A stretch of 64,000 nucleotides of DNA from Mesorhizobium sp. B4-1-4 (GTDB taxonomy: Bacteria > Pseudomonadota > Alphaproteobacteria > Rhizobiales > Rhizobiaceae): positions 5,941,001 to 6,005,000 of the forward strand of contig NZ_CP083950.1 of assembly GCF_006439395.2 (NCBI RefSeq), written 5' to 3'. Each line of letters opens with the position of its first letter. Positions within the stretch are counted from its first letter, which is position 1. The notes beneath the pieces were generated by a model, which had not been told where the DNA came from, did no database searches, and saw only the letters and a program-made list of their open reading frames with translations. Below are positions 26,561 to 35,925 of the stretch, piece by piece. The position numbers and the translations under genes are program-made.

Positions 26561-28113
26561 GCCGCGATCCCCGCCGCGGTCCGGACCAGCGTCTCGGCGT
26601 CCAGTCCCTTGTTGTCGTAGACCGCCGCGAGGAGACCCTCGCGCATGACGACGACGCGGTCGGACATGCCGAGAATCTCCGGCAGTTCCGACGAAACCAT
26701 GATCACCGACAGGCCTTGCGCCACCAGCTCTGCCATGAAGCCGTGCACGGCGGCCTTCGAACCGATGTCGACGCCTTTGGTCGGTTCGTCGAGAATGATC
26801 ACCTTGGGCGCGGTCGCCAGCCATTTGGCGATGACGACCTTCTGCTGGTTGCCACCCGACAGCGTGCCGACATCCTGGCTGAGCGAGGAGGCGCGCAGAT
26901 CCAGCCGCTCTGTGTAGGTGCGGGCGAGCGAAAACTCTTCCGCCAGCCGCAACAAGCCGGATTTGGAGGTGCGCGTGAGCGAGGGCAGCGAGACATTCTG
27001 GAAGATCGGCAGGCCGATCACCACACCCTGCTTGCCACGTTCTTCCGGCACGTAGACGATGCCGGCCTCGATCGAATCCGCCGCCGATTTCGGCGCGATT
27101 ATCTTGCCTTCCAGCGTGATCGTGCCGGCCGATGTGCGGGTGATGCCCGAAATCGCCTGCATCACCTCGCTGCGCCCGGCTCCGATAAGGCCATAGAAGC
27201 CGAGGATTTCGCCCTTGTGCAAATCGAAGCCGATGTCGTTGAATTCGGTCGGATGCGACAGGCCGGAGACGGACAGCACCGGCGCGCCGATCTCGGCCTT
27301 GCGCTGTGGAAAGATGTGGTCGACCGAGCGGCCGACCATCATGCGCACGATCTGGCTCTGGCCGGTATCCTTGATCAGGCCTTCTCCAACCATCTCGCCA
27401 TCGCGGAACACCGTATAGCGGTCCGCGATGCGGTAGATCTCGTCGAACTTGTGGCTGATGAACAGGATCGCCTTGCCTTCGCTCTTGAGGAATTCGATGA
27501 GCAGGAACAGCTCCTCGATCTCCTTCATCGAAAGGGCGGCTGTCGGCTCGTCCATGATGACGATCTGGGCGTCGATCGACATGGCACGCGCCACGGCAAC
27601 CAAGTGCTTGTTGGCGATGCCGAGGTCCTTCAGCCGTGCGTCGGCATCGATATGGCCCGCATGCATGGTGTCGAGCACTTCTCGGGCGTCCTTGCGCATC
27701 GTGCGCCAGTCGATGGTGCCGAAACGCGAGCGCGGTGCATGGCCGAGAAAGATATTTTCAGCGACCGAAAGGTCGTCGAACAGCACGGTTTCCTGATGGA
27801 TCGCGGTGACGCCGTGCCCGAAAGCGGCATGCGCGCTGGGCAAGGTGACGGCCTGGCCGTCGATGCGGATTGTGCCCTCGTCGGGCTGGTAGATGCCGGT
27901 CATGATCTTGACCAGTGTCGACTTGCCGGCACCGTTTTCGCCGATCAGCGCCGTCACCTGGCCCGAATAGAGCGACAGGCTGACATTGTGCAGCGCGCGC
28001 ACGCCGGGAAAGCTCTTTGAGATGCCGGACAGCGTCAGGCGAGGAGCTGCCTTACCCTCCCCCTTGTGGGGAGGGTCGCGAGCAAAGTGAGCGGGGTGGG
28101 GGTCTACAAGCAT
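26557..28113 (-). CDS. rhaT: Rhamnose ABC transporter ATPase RhaT, with repeat-encoded N-terminus
   Basis: A 518-residue double ATPase of the sugar-import class: first Walker A GENGAGKST, first Walker B VIMDEPTAAL, second domain signature LSGGNQQKVVIAKWLA and IILDEPTKGVD. Residues about 4-20 (DPHPAHFARDPPHKGEG) are not family sequence; they are the translation of a mosaic repeat at 28054-28103 fused in frame. The ATG at 28113 has AGGA 7 nt upstream, so the extension is probably translated; normal homologues start near residue 22. Four-base overlap with rhaP. Confidence 0.92.
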   Translation of the reverse strand: MLVDPHPAHFARDPPHKGEGKAAPRLTLSGISKSFPGVRALHNVSLSLYSGQVTALIGENGAGKSTLVKIMTGIYQPDEGTIRIDGQAVTLPSAHAAFGHGVTAIHQETVLFDDLSVAENIFLGHAPRSRFGTIDWRTMRKDAREVLDTMHAGHIDADARLKDLGIANKHLVAVARAMSIDAQIVIMDEPTAALSMKEIEELFLLIEFLKSEGKAILFISHKFDEIYRIADRYTVFRDGEMVGEGLIKDTGQSQIVRMMVGRSVDHIFPQRKAEIGAPVLSVSGLSHPTEFNDIGFDLHKGEILGFYGLIGAGRSEVMQAISGITRTSAGTITLEGKIIAPKSAADSIEAGIVYVPEERGKQGVVIGLPIFQNVSLPSLTRTSKSGLLRLAEEFSLARTYTERLDLRASSLSQDVGTLSGGNQQKVVIAKWLATAPKVIILDEPTKGVDIGSKAAVHGFMAELVAQGLSVIMVSSELPEILGMSDRVVVMREGLLAAVYDNKGLDAETLVRTAAGIAA

Positions 28114-28213
28114 ATCAAAGTCCTAATGTGCGGAGACGTCGCCACCCTCACCCCGTCTCGTCGGCATTGCTTCGCACGACCGTCTCGCCGACCCTCCCCA
28201 CAAGGGGGAGGGT
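28054..28213. repeat. Inverted 23-bp repeat pair between rhaT and rhaS
   Basis: The 23-bp palindrome-like unit at 28054-28076 (ACCCTCCCCCTTGTGGGG then AGGGT) recurs as its exact reverse complement at 28191-28213. Both are ends of a rhizobial mosaic element. The left copy is inside rhaT coding sequence; the right copy is 14 bp beyond the rhaS stop and may form part of an intercistronic hairpin that separates the binding-protein message from the rest. Confidence 0.85.
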
Positions 28214-28226
28214 ACCGGCTCCAGGA

Positions 28227-29222
28227 TCAATAGATCTTGGAGAACTTCTCGATGTTGCTCTTATCGAACTGGAAGGGCGGAGCCATCGCGGCCGAGTTGG
28301 TGTCGTCGAGCGTGACCTTGCCGACGCGGCCGATCGACAGTGTGGCGCCGGGCTTCGCCTCTTCCTTCTTCACCGCCAGGTCATGGGCGAGGTAGACGGC
28401 CGAGTAGCCCAAATCGATCGGGTTCCACAGCGCGACCGCCTGGCTGGCGCCATTGTCGATGAACTTCTTGAACTCGGACGGCAGCGCCAGGCCGGTGACA
28501 TTGACCTTGCCGATCAGGTTCTCGTCGGTGACGACCTGGGCGGCGGCGACGACGCCGACCGTGGTCGGCGCGATGATCGCCTTGAGGTTCGGGTAGGACT
28601 TCAACAGGCCCTTGGCTTCGTCGGTGCTCTTGGCCGAATCGTCATCGCCATAGACCGTGGCGACCAGCTTGATCTTGGGGAACTTCTCCGGCAGCACCTT
28701 CTTGGCAGCTTCGATCCAGGCGTTCTGGTTTGTCGCGGTCGAGGAGGCCGACAGGATGGCGACATCGCCTCCTTCCGGCAGATAGTCGGCGGCGAGCTTG
28801 ATGATGGTCTCGCCGATCAGGCCGGTATCGGACGGGTTGAGGTGAAGCTGGCGGCCCTCCTTGGCGACGCCCGAATCCCAGGAGATGACGGTGATGCCGC
28901 GCTCCATGGCTTTCTTCAGCACCGGCACCAGCGCGTCGGCGTCATTGGCGGAGATCGCGATGGCGTTGACCTTCTGCGCGATCAGCGAATTGACGACTTC
29001 GATCTGCGCCTCGGCGGTGGCCTTGGTCGGGCCGGTGTAGATGATGTCGACGTCGCCGAGTTCCTTGGCCGCCTCTTCGGCGCCCTTGTTGGCGGCATCG
29101 AAGAAGCCGTTGCCGAGCGACTTCACCACCAGCGCGATCTTGACGTTCTCGGCATAGGCGGCATTCACGAACATGGCGGCCGAGAAGGCCGCTGTTACCA
29201 GCAATTTCTTCAAGAAGCTCAT
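28227..29222 (-). CDS. rhaS: Rhamnose ABC transporter periplasmic binding protein RhaS
   Basis: A 331-residue type 1 periplasmic binding protein. Signal peptide residues 1-24 (cleavage after AAYA). The mature start NVKIALVVKSLGNGFFDAANKGAEEAA is typical of the ribose/rhamnose class; NAIAISANDADALVPVLKKA and AILSASSTATNQNAW follow. It captures rhamnose for RhaPQT. First structural gene after rhaR, 55 bp downstream of it. Confidence 0.93.
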   Translation of the reverse strand: MSFLKKLLVTAAFSAAMFVNAAYAENVKIALVVKSLGNGFFDAANKGAEEAAKELGDVDIIYTGPTKATAEAQIEVVNSLIAQKVNAIAISANDADALVPVLKKAMERGITVISWDSGVAKEGRQLHLNPSDTGLIGETIIKLAADYLPEGGDVAILSASSTATNQNAWIEAAKKVLPEKFPKIKLVATVYGDDDSAKSTDEAKGLLKSYPNLKAIIAPTTVGVVAAAQVVTDENLIGKVNVTGLALPSEFKKFIDNGASQAVALWNPIDLGYSAVYLAHDLAVKKEEAKPGATLSIGRVGKVTLDDTNSAAMAPPFQFDKSNIEKFSKIY

Positions 29223-29277
29223 CGAATATCCTCCCTTGAGCGTTGCATTCCATCGTCGCTGCGGGCGTGAGATGATC

Positions 29278-30081
29278 TCAGGCCTGCAGTGAAGATTCTT
29301 CCTTTGCCGACTTGCGGGCGACGATCAGCGTCACACCGGCTGCCTCCAGCATCTTGGCTTCGCGATCCTCGATGCCGTCATCGGTGATGACGGTGGCGAT
29401 GCGCGTCAGACCACACAGGATCAGGCTCGAGCGTTTGCGGAACTTCGAGGAATCGACCAGCACCACCAGCTCGTCGGCCTGGTCGATCAGTTTCTGCTCC
29501 GCCTGGATCAAAAGCGGGTCGCCTTCCATGAGGCCGAGCGGCCCGAGCCCCTGGGCGCCCATGAACATGCGGCGCGCGTAGAAATTGCGCGTCACGTCGT
29601 TATCGAAGGGCGACAGGATGATGTTCTGCTCGCGATAGATGGTACCGCCCGACAGCATCACCGTGTTCTTGGAATGCTTGAGCAGATGCTCGGCGATCGG
29701 GAATGAATTGGTGAAGATCGGCATGCGGCGGCCGGTCAGGAAATGCACCATTTGGAAGGTGGTGGTGCCGCCATTGATGATGATCGGCTCGCCGTCCCGA
29801 CACAACTCGACGGCTTCGCGCGCGATTGCCCGCTTCTGCGCGGCATTGAGCGTTTCATTGACTGAGAAGGGCCGTCCGGCAAGGCCGATGAATTGCGGCG
29901 GCGAGATCGCCTCGGCGCCGCCGCGCACCCGGCGCAGGCGCTTTTGCACATGAAGCGCGGCGATATCGCGCCGGATCGTCGCCTCGGAGGACTCCGTCAG
30001 GTCGACCATCTCCTGCACCGTCACCACGGGTTTTTCCTGGACGGCGGACAGAATGATCCTGTGGCGCTCTTTTTCGTGCAT
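29278..30081 (-). CDS. rhaR: DeoR-family rhamnose regulator RhaR
   Basis: A 267-residue repressor-type regulator: DeoR helix-turn-helix at about 5-58 (ILSAVQEKPVVTVQEMVDL, SSEATIRRDIAAL) and a C-terminal sugar-phosphate sensor domain (NGGTTTFQMVHFL, SGGTIYREQNIILSPF). The start at 30081 follows GGGAGGAACC. It heads the rhaRSTPQ-rhaM-rhaK operon and faces rhaD across a 186-bp region with dyads; in R. leguminosarum RhaR negatively controls both units. Confidence 0.92.
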   Translation of the reverse strand: MHEKERHRIILSAVQEKPVVTVQEMVDLTESSEATIRRDIAALHVQKRLRRVRGGAEAISPPQFIGLAGRPFSVNETLNAAQKRAIAREAVELCRDGEPIIINGGTTTFQMVHFLTGRRMPIFTNSFPIAEHLLKHSKNTVMLSGGTIYREQNIILSPFDNDVTRNFYARRMFMGAQGLGPLGLMEGDPLLIQAEQKLIDQADELVVLVDSSKFRKRSSLILCGLTRIATVITDDGIEDREAKMLEAAGVTLIVARKSAKEESSLQA

Positions 30082-30267
30082 GGTTCCTCCCTGCCTGGCC
30101 ATCTAGGCACTCAAAAAGAACAGTGTCAATCATTTCCGATCATATAATTTCATTGTGCGATGCAATATGATCGATAATGATCGTTCATGATTGACAAGTA
30201 AGCCTGTTGCGTAGACATTCGTGACGAAAAGGGACCGCGCTTTCTGGGTCCCCAGGGAGGACTATCC
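30082..30267. promoter_or_regulatory. Divergent rhaR/rhaD promoter and operator region
   Basis: AT-rich against its neighbours. GATCATAT (30138-30145) and ATATGATC (30165-30172) form a perfect dyad with a 19-nt spacer that itself holds ATTG/CAAT. GATCGATAATGATCG and TTCATGATTGAC follow at 30170-30195. TTGACA at 30191-30196 could be the -35 of rhaD. These are good candidate DeoR-type (RhaR) sites, overlapping both promoters. Confidence 0.65.
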
Positions 30268-32370
30268 ATGCTCGACAAGCGCTCCGGCTCGCGCCTCGCC
30301 AATCTTTGGGATGATGCGAAGGCCAAGGGGATGAGCGAGCCCGAGCTTCTGGTCTATCGCTCGAACACGCTCGGTTTCGACAAGCGCGTCACCAACTATG
30401 GCGGCGGCAATACGTCATCGAAGATCTGGCAGAAGGATCCGCTTACCGGCGAGAATGTCGAGGTGCTTTGGGTCAAGGGCTCGGGCGGCGACAGCGCTTC
30501 GATCAAGCTCGACGGTTTCGCCACGCTCTACATGGACAAGCTGCGTGCGCTCAAAGGCCTCTACCGGGGCGTCGAGCACGAGGACGAAATGGTGGGATAT
30601 CTCCCCCACTGCACCTTCAATCTCAATCCGCGCGCGGCCTCGATCGACACGCCGCTGCATGCCTATGTGCCCAAGCCCTTTGTCGACCATATGCATCCCG
30701 ATGCCATCATCGCGATTGCCGCCGCGAAGGATTCCAAAGCGCTGACGAAAGAGATATTCGGCGACGCGATAGGCTGGCTGCCGTGGAAGCGGCCTGGCTT
30801 CGAACTTGGCCTCTGGCTGGAGAAATTCTGCCTCGAACATCCCCAGGCCAAGGGTGTCATCCTTGAAAGCCACGGCCTGTTCACTTGGGGAGACACCCCC
30901 AAGGAATGCTACGAAACGACGATCTCGGTGATCAACCAGGCGATCGAATGGTTCGAGCGCCGCTCCGAAGGCCTCGCCATTTTCGGCGGCGAAGTGGTGA
31001 AGTCGCTGGACGCTTCGGCTCGTCGCGCCATCGCGGCGAAACTGATGCCGAAAATCCGCGGCCTGATTTCGGAGAAAAGCCACAAGCTCGGCCATTTCGA
31101 CGATTCGCTCGCCGTGCTCGAATTCGTCAACTCCAGGGATTTGCGCCCGCTGGCGGCACTCGGCACCTCATGTCCGGACCATTTCCTGCGCACCAAGATC
31201 CGGCCGCTGGTCATCGAATTCGATCCGGCGAAACCGGATGTCGATGCCGTCATCGCGCGCCTCGCCGATGATGTCGCCGCCTATCGGGTCGGCTACCAGG
31301 CTTATTACGACAGCTGCAAGCATCCGGACTCGCCCGCCATCCGCGATCCCAACGCTGTGGTCTATTTGATGCCGGGCGTCGGCATGTTCACCTTCGCCGG
31401 CGACAAGGCGACGGCACGCGTCTCTGGCGAATTCTACGTCAATGCCATCAACGTCATGCGTGGCGCCTCGACGGTCTCCTCCTATGTCGGTCTGCCCGCG
31501 CAGGAAGCTTTCGACATCGAATACTGGCTGCTCGAGGATTTGAAGCTGCAGCGCATGCCGAAGCCGAAGTCGCTCGCCGGCCAGATCGCGCTGGTCACCG
31601 GCGGTGCCGGCGGCATTGGCCGAGCGACCGCCAACCGCCTGCTGCGCGAAGGCGCCTGCGTGGTGCTGGCCGACATCGACGAAACGGCACTCGCCAGCGC
31701 CAATGAGGAACTGGCCAAGGCCTATGGCAAGGATTTCGTCCGGCCTGTTGTCATCAACGTCACTTCGGAAGACCAGGTCGTCGCCGGCTTTGCCGAGACG
31801 GCGGTCGAGTTCGGCGGCATCGACATCCTGGTGTCCAATGCGGGTCTCGCCTCTTCGGCGCCGATCGAGGAGACGACGCTGGCGCTGTGGAACAAGAACA
31901 TGGATATCCTGTCGACCGGTTATTTCCTGGTTTCGCGGGAAGCCTTCCGGCTGTTCAGGGTGCAGGGGATCGGCGGCAATGTCGTCTTCGTCGCCTCCAA
32001 GAACGGCCTTGCCGCGTCGCCCAATGCCGCCGCCTATTGCACCGCCAAAGCAGCCGAGATTCATCTCGCCCGCTGCCTGGCGCTGGAGGGCGCGGAAGCA
32101 CAGATCCGGGTCAATGTCGTCAACCCGGACGCGGTGCTGCGCGGCTCGAAAATCTGGACCGGTGAGTGGAAGGAACAGCGCGCCGCCGCCTACAAGATGT
32201 CCACGGACGACCTGGAGGAACACTACCGCTCGCGCTCGATGCTGAAGCGCTCGGTCTTTCCGGAAGACATTGCGGAAGCGATCTATTTCTTCGCTTCCGA
32301 CATGTCGGCCAAGTCGACCGGCAACATCGTCAATGTCGACGCCGGCAACGCGCAGAGCTTTACGCGGTAA
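30268..32370 (+). CDS. rhaD: Bifunctional rhamnulose-1-phosphate aldolase/dehydrogenase RhaD
   Basis: A 700-residue fusion. Residues 1 to about 425 form a class II aldolase domain (GGGNTSSK near 50; zinc His pair in VDHMHPDA); residues about 432-700 form a short-chain dehydrogenase with TGGAGGIGRA (441-450) and catalytic Tyr590-x3-Lys594. Known rhizobial RhaD cleaves rhamnulose-1-phosphate to dihydroxyacetone phosphate and L-lactaldehyde and oxidises the aldehyde to lactate. CAGGGAGGA lies just before the ATG. First gene of the divergent rhaDI unit. Confidence 0.95.
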   Translation: MLDKRSGSRLANLWDDAKAKGMSEPELLVYRSNTLGFDKRVTNYGGGNTSSKIWQKDPLTGENVEVLWVKGSGGDSASIKLDGFATLYMDKLRALKGLYRGVEHEDEMVGYLPHCTFNLNPRAASIDTPLHAYVPKPFVDHMHPDAIIAIAAAKDSKALTKEIFGDAIGWLPWKRPGFELGLWLEKFCLEHPQAKGVILESHGLFTWGDTPKECYETTISVINQAIEWFERRSEGLAIFGGEVVKSLDASARRAIAAKLMPKIRGLISEKSHKLGHFDDSLAVLEFVNSRDLRPLAALGTSCPDHFLRTKIRPLVIEFDPAKPDVDAVIARLADDVAAYRVGYQAYYDSCKHPDSPAIRDPNAVVYLMPGVGMFTFAGDKATARVSGEFYVNAINVMRGASTVSSYVGLPAQEAFDIEYWLLEDLKLQRMPKPKSLAGQIALVTGGAGGIGRATANRLLREGACVVLADIDETALASANEELAKAYGKDFVRPVVINVTSEDQVVAGFAETAVEFGGIDILVSNAGLASSAPIEETTLALWNKNMDILSTGYFLVSREAFRLFRVQGIGGNVVFVASKNGLAASPNAAAYCTAKAAEIHLARCLALEGAEAQIRVNVVNPDAVLRGSKIWTGEWKEQRAAAYKMSTDDLEEHYRSRSMLKRSVFPEDIAEAIYFFASDMSAKSTGNIVNVDAGNAQSFTR

Positions 32371-32380
32371 CTTGTTAAAG

Positions 32381-32518
32381 TTGGCGCTGCCCCTCACCCT
32401 CCCCCTCTCCCCGTGAAGAACGGGGAGAGGGGGATCATCGGCGCCGGAGCGCTTTCCTTCTCCCCGTTCTTCACGGGGAGAAGGTGCCGGCAGGCGGATG
32501 AGGGGCGGTGCTAGCCGT
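32381..32518. repeat. RIME-like mosaic repeat between rhaD and rhaI
   Basis: Same layout as 25380-25509: GGCGCTGCCCCTCACCCT start, hairpins CTCTCCCCGT/ACGGGGAGAG and CTTCTCCCCGT/ACGGGGAGAAG, and a GGCAGGCGGATGAGGGGC end. It separates two genes of one operon by 170 bp and sits 22 bp before the rhaI start. Confidence 0.85.
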
Positions 32519-32540
32519 ACGCATTCTGGGAGGAACAGCA

Positions 32541-33833
32541 GTGTCCGAAACCATCATCTCCGCCGACATCGTCGAACGGGACAATGCCGCGCGCAGGGCC
32601 GGCCTCGAGCGCGACTACGCCTCGCTCGGCGAGCGCCTCGACCGCCGTGGCATCGCCATCGATGCGATCCGCGACAAGGTTGAGAAATTCGCCGTGGCCA
32701 TCCCGTCCTGGGGCGTCGGCACCGGCGGAACGCGCTTCGCCCGCTTCCCCGGCGCCGGCGAGCCACGCGATATCTATGACAAGATCGAGGACTGCGCCGT
32801 CATCCAGCAACTGACGCAGGCCACACCGACCGTGTCCCTGCACATTCCGTGGGACAAGGCCGATCCGAACCGGTTGAAGCAGGCGGCCTCGCGCTTCGGC
32901 CTCGGCTTTGATGCGATGAACTCCAACACCTTCTCCGACGCGAAGGACCAGACGCTATCCTACAAATTCGGCTCGCTGTCGCATGCCGACGCCGGCACGC
33001 GCCGGCAAGCGGTCGAGCACAATCTCGAATGTATCGAGATCGGCAAGACGCTTGGCTCCAAGGCGCTGACGGTCTGGATCGGCGACGGCTCGAACTTTCC
33101 CGGCCAGGTCAATTTCGCCAGGGCGTTCGAGCGCTATCTCGATGCCATGAGGCAAGTCTACGCCGGGCTGCCGGCCGACTGGAAGCTGTTCACCGAACAC
33201 AAGATGTACGAACCGGCTTTCTATTCCACGGTCGTGCAGGACTGGGGCACCAACTACATCATCGCGACGGAACTCGGCGACAAGGCGTTCTGCCTCGTTG
33301 ACCTTGGCCACCATGCGCCGAACGTCAACATCGAGATGATCGTGTCGCGGCTGATCCAGTTCAAAAAGCTCGGCGGCTTCCACTTCAACGATTCCAAATA
33401 TGGCGACGACGATCTCGACGCCGGCGCGATCGATCCCTACCGACTGTTCCTGGTCTTCAACGAACTTGTCGATGCCGAACTGTCCGGTGCTGAGGGCTTT
33501 GACCCGGTCCATATGCTTGACCAGAGCCACAACGTTACCGACCCGATCGAAAGCCTGATGCTGTCGGCGGTCGAGGTGCAACGCGCCTATGCGCAAGCGC
33601 TGCTGGTCGACCGCAAGGCGCTCGAAGGTTTTCAGGACAGCAATGACGCGCTGATGGCGACGCAGACGCTGAAGGCGGCCTACCGCACCGATGTCGAGCC
33701 GATTCTCGCCATGGCGCGGCTGAAGACTGGCGGTGCCGTCGATCCCGTCGCGGCTTATCGAGCGGCGGGCTACCGCGCCAAGGTCGCGGCGGAACGTCCG
33801 GCGGTCGCCGGCGGTTCCGGCGGGATTGTGTAG
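32541..33833 (+). CDS. rhaI: L-rhamnose isomerase RhaI
   Basis: A 430-residue TIM-barrel isomerase converting L-rhamnose to L-rhamnulose, of the Pseudomonas stutzeri/rhizobial type, not the E. coli RhaA type. Metal-site regions are visible: VWIGDGSNFPGQ, FTEHKMYEPAFYS, LVDLGHHAPNVNIEM and FHFNDSKYGDDDLD. The start is a GTG at 32541 set by GGGAGGA 8 nt upstream; the ATG-like frame at 32508 lies in the repeat. Second gene of the rhaDI unit. Confidence 0.94.
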   Translation: MSETIISADIVERDNAARRAGLERDYASLGERLDRRGIAIDAIRDKVEKFAVAIPSWGVGTGGTRFARFPGAGEPRDIYDKIEDCAVIQQLTQATPTVSLHIPWDKADPNRLKQAASRFGLGFDAMNSNTFSDAKDQTLSYKFGSLSHADAGTRRQAVEHNLECIEIGKTLGSKALTVWIGDGSNFPGQVNFARAFERYLDAMRQVYAGLPADWKLFTEHKMYEPAFYSTVVQDWGTNYIIATELGDKAFCLVDLGHHAPNVNIEMIVSRLIQFKKLGGFHFNDSKYGDDDLDAGAIDPYRLFLVFNELVDAELSGAEGFDPVHMLDQSHNVTDPIESLMLSAVEVQRAYAQALLVDRKALEGFQDSNDALMATQTLKAAYRTDVEPILAMARLKTGGAVDPVAAYRAAGYRAKVAAERPAVAGGSGGIV

Positions 33834-33877
33834 TCAACTTCTTCTCTCTCGACCCGACGGGCGACGGCAGCGCTTGA

Positions 33878-34032
33878 GCACCCCCCTCTGTCCTGCCGGA
33901 CATCTCCCCCGCAAAGGGGGAGATCAGCAGCTTCGCCGAAGGCGCTGTTCCTGCAACGGCGGTGATTGGCGAAAGCGACGGCGACATCCACTCTCGCCCC
34001 TGCGGGGAGATGGCCGGCAGGCCAGAGGGGGC
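33878..34032. repeat. Second mosaic repeat type between rhaI and ggt
   Basis: Left end CACCCCCCTCTGTCCTGCCG and right end CCGGCAGGCCAGAGGGGG are inverted repeats; inside are ATCTCCCCC/GGGGGAGAT and a CGCCCCTGCGGGGAGAT hairpin plus CGCCGAAGGCG. It is about 155 bp and differs from the rha-internal family except for the CCGGCAGG end. Confidence 0.8.
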
Positions 34033-34117
34033 GTCGAGGATCGCCAACTGTCACAATTGGCTGGACTCACCAATCCCAACGGTCTTTCCTAAGCGTCCTT
34101 ACGCCCGGAGACCCGAC

Positions 34118-35857
34118 ATGCATCTTACCCGCCGGACCCTGATCGCCGCCAGTCTTTCACTGACCTTTACCTTCGTCCCATTCACAACCGTTTTTACCGC
34201 CTCGCCGGCACCCGCCAAGGGCGAGAACGGCATGGTGGTAACGGCCCAGCATCTGGCGTCAGAAGTCGGCATCGACGTGTTGAAGAAGGGTGGCAACGCC
34301 GTCGATGCGGCGGTTGCCGTCGGCTATGCCCTTGCGGTCGTCTACCCCAATGCCGGCAACATCGGTGGCGGCGGCTTCATGACCATACGCTTCAAGGACG
34401 GCAAATCGACCTTCCTCGATTTCCGTGAACGCGCGCCACTTGCCGCGACCAAGACCATGTATCTCGACAAGGATGGCAATCCGGTGAAGGGCGCCAGCCT
34501 CGATGGCTATCTGGCGGTCGGCGTGCCGGGGTCGGTGGCCGGTTTCGAGATGGCCCGCCAGAAATATGGCACCTTGTCCAGGCAAGATCTGATGGCGCCG
34601 GCGATCAACTATGCCAAGGACGGTTTCATCCTCAATCAGGGTGATGCCGCCTCATTCGCCGGCAGCGCTGAAAGGCTGGCGAAGGACCCGGCGGCGGCCG
34701 CAATCTTCCTCAAGCCCGACGGCAAGCCCTATGGCATCGGCGAGAAGCTGGTCCAGCCCGACCTTGCCGCCTCGCTCTCGGCCATTTCCGACAAAGGCCC
34801 CGACGCCTTCTACAAGGGCGCCATCGCCGACGCCCTTGTCAAGGCGAGCGGCGCCAGGGGCGGCATCCTGACCAAGCCGGATTTCGAACAATACGCGGTG
34901 CGCGAACTGAAGCCCGTGACCTGCAATTACCGCGGCTACGAGATCACCTCCTCGCCGCCGCCAAGTTCCGGCGGCGTTATCATCTGCGAAATCCTCAACG
35001 TGCTCGAGGGCTATCCACTGTCCTATCTCGGCGCCGGCTCGGCAGAGACGGTCCATGTCATGGTCGAGGCGATGCGCCATGCCTATATCGATCGCAATTC
35101 AGCCCTCGGCGACCCCGACTTTGTCGACAACCCGGTCTCCAAACTGCTGGACAAGGCCTACGCCAAGGATATCCGCGACAAGATCGACCCGTTCCGGGCC
35201 GGCGTGTCGCAAGCCCTGATGCCGAAGGGTTTTGGCGAGTCCAAGGAAACCACGCACTATTCGATCATCGATAAGGACGGCAATGCGGTCGCGGTCACCT
35301 ACACGCTGAACGGCTCCTTCGGTGCCGGCGTCGTCGCCGGCGGCACCGGCATCCTGCTCAACAACGAGATGGACGACTTCACCCAGAAGCCCGGCGTGCC
35401 CAACCTCTATGGCCTAGTTCAGGGCGAGGCCAACGCCATCCAGCCGAAGAAGACGCCGCTGTCGTCGATGAGCCCGACCATCGTCGCCAAGGACGGCAAG
35501 CCGTTCATGGTCATCGGCAGCCCGGGCGGCTCGCGCATCATCACCATCACGCTGGAAGCGATCGTCAACGTCATCGATCACGGCATGAACATCCAGGAGG
35601 CGGTCGACGCGCCGCGCATCCACCACCAATGGCTGCCCGACACGGTCTATGTCGAACCGTTTGGCCTGTCGCCCGACACAGAAAGACTGCTGGCCGGCAT
35701 GGGCTATCACCTCGAGCTCAGCGACCAGACCTGGGGCCAGGCGGCCGGCATCCTCGTCGGCGGCAAGAGCCTGGCGGAAATCGGGAAGGGGGGCGGCGCG
35801 CGCTACAATGGCGCCATCGACAGCCGCGCCGCATCGGGCGAGGCGCTCGGATATTGA
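34118..35857 (+). CDS. ggt: Gamma-glutamyltransferase
   Basis: A 579-residue Ntn hydrolase made as a precursor that cuts itself before Thr378 in the motif ETTHYSIIDKDGNAVAVTYT. A signal peptide (about 1-36) with a twin-Arg-like LTRRTLIAA start exports it. NIGGGGFM, LDFRERAP with the substrate Arg, and GSPGGSRIITITLEAI near the end match the family. It degrades glutathione and gamma-glutamyl peptides in the periplasm. The ATG at 34118 has GGAG 8 nt upstream. Confidence 0.95.
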   Translation: MHLTRRTLIAASLSLTFTFVPFTTVFTASPAPAKGENGMVVTAQHLASEVGIDVLKKGGNAVDAAVAVGYALAVVYPNAGNIGGGGFMTIRFKDGKSTFLDFRERAPLAATKTMYLDKDGNPVKGASLDGYLAVGVPGSVAGFEMARQKYGTLSRQDLMAPAINYAKDGFILNQGDAASFAGSAERLAKDPAAAAIFLKPDGKPYGIGEKLVQPDLAASLSAISDKGPDAFYKGAIADALVKASGARGGILTKPDFEQYAVRELKPVTCNYRGYEITSSPPPSSGGVIICEILNVLEGYPLSYLGAGSAETVHVMVEAMRHAYIDRNSALGDPDFVDNPVSKLLDKAYAKDIRDKIDPFRAGVSQALMPKGFGESKETTHYSIIDKDGNAVAVTYTLNGSFGAGVVAGGTGILLNNEMDDFTQKPGVPNLYGLVQGEANAIQPKKTPLSSMSPTIVAKDGKPFMVIGSPGGSRIITITLEAIVNVIDHGMNIQEAVDAPRIHHQWLPDTVYVEPFGLSPDTERLLAGMGYHLELSDQTWGQAAGILVGGKSLAEIGKGGGARYNGAIDSRAASGEALGY

Positions 35858-35925
35858 TACCCGGGGTGGCTTTCGATCGAGAGCCTACGGGTCAGCCGCT
35901 TTTGGTCTGGAGACCGGCAGGGCTG

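Noticed and set aside
26716..28020. Plus-strand open frame of 434 codons opposite rhaT
   Set aside because: Antisense to a double ABC ATPase with intact motifs.
28017..29270. Plus-strand open frame of 417 codons opposite rhaS
   Set aside because: Antisense; begins inside the mosaic repeat and has no domain.
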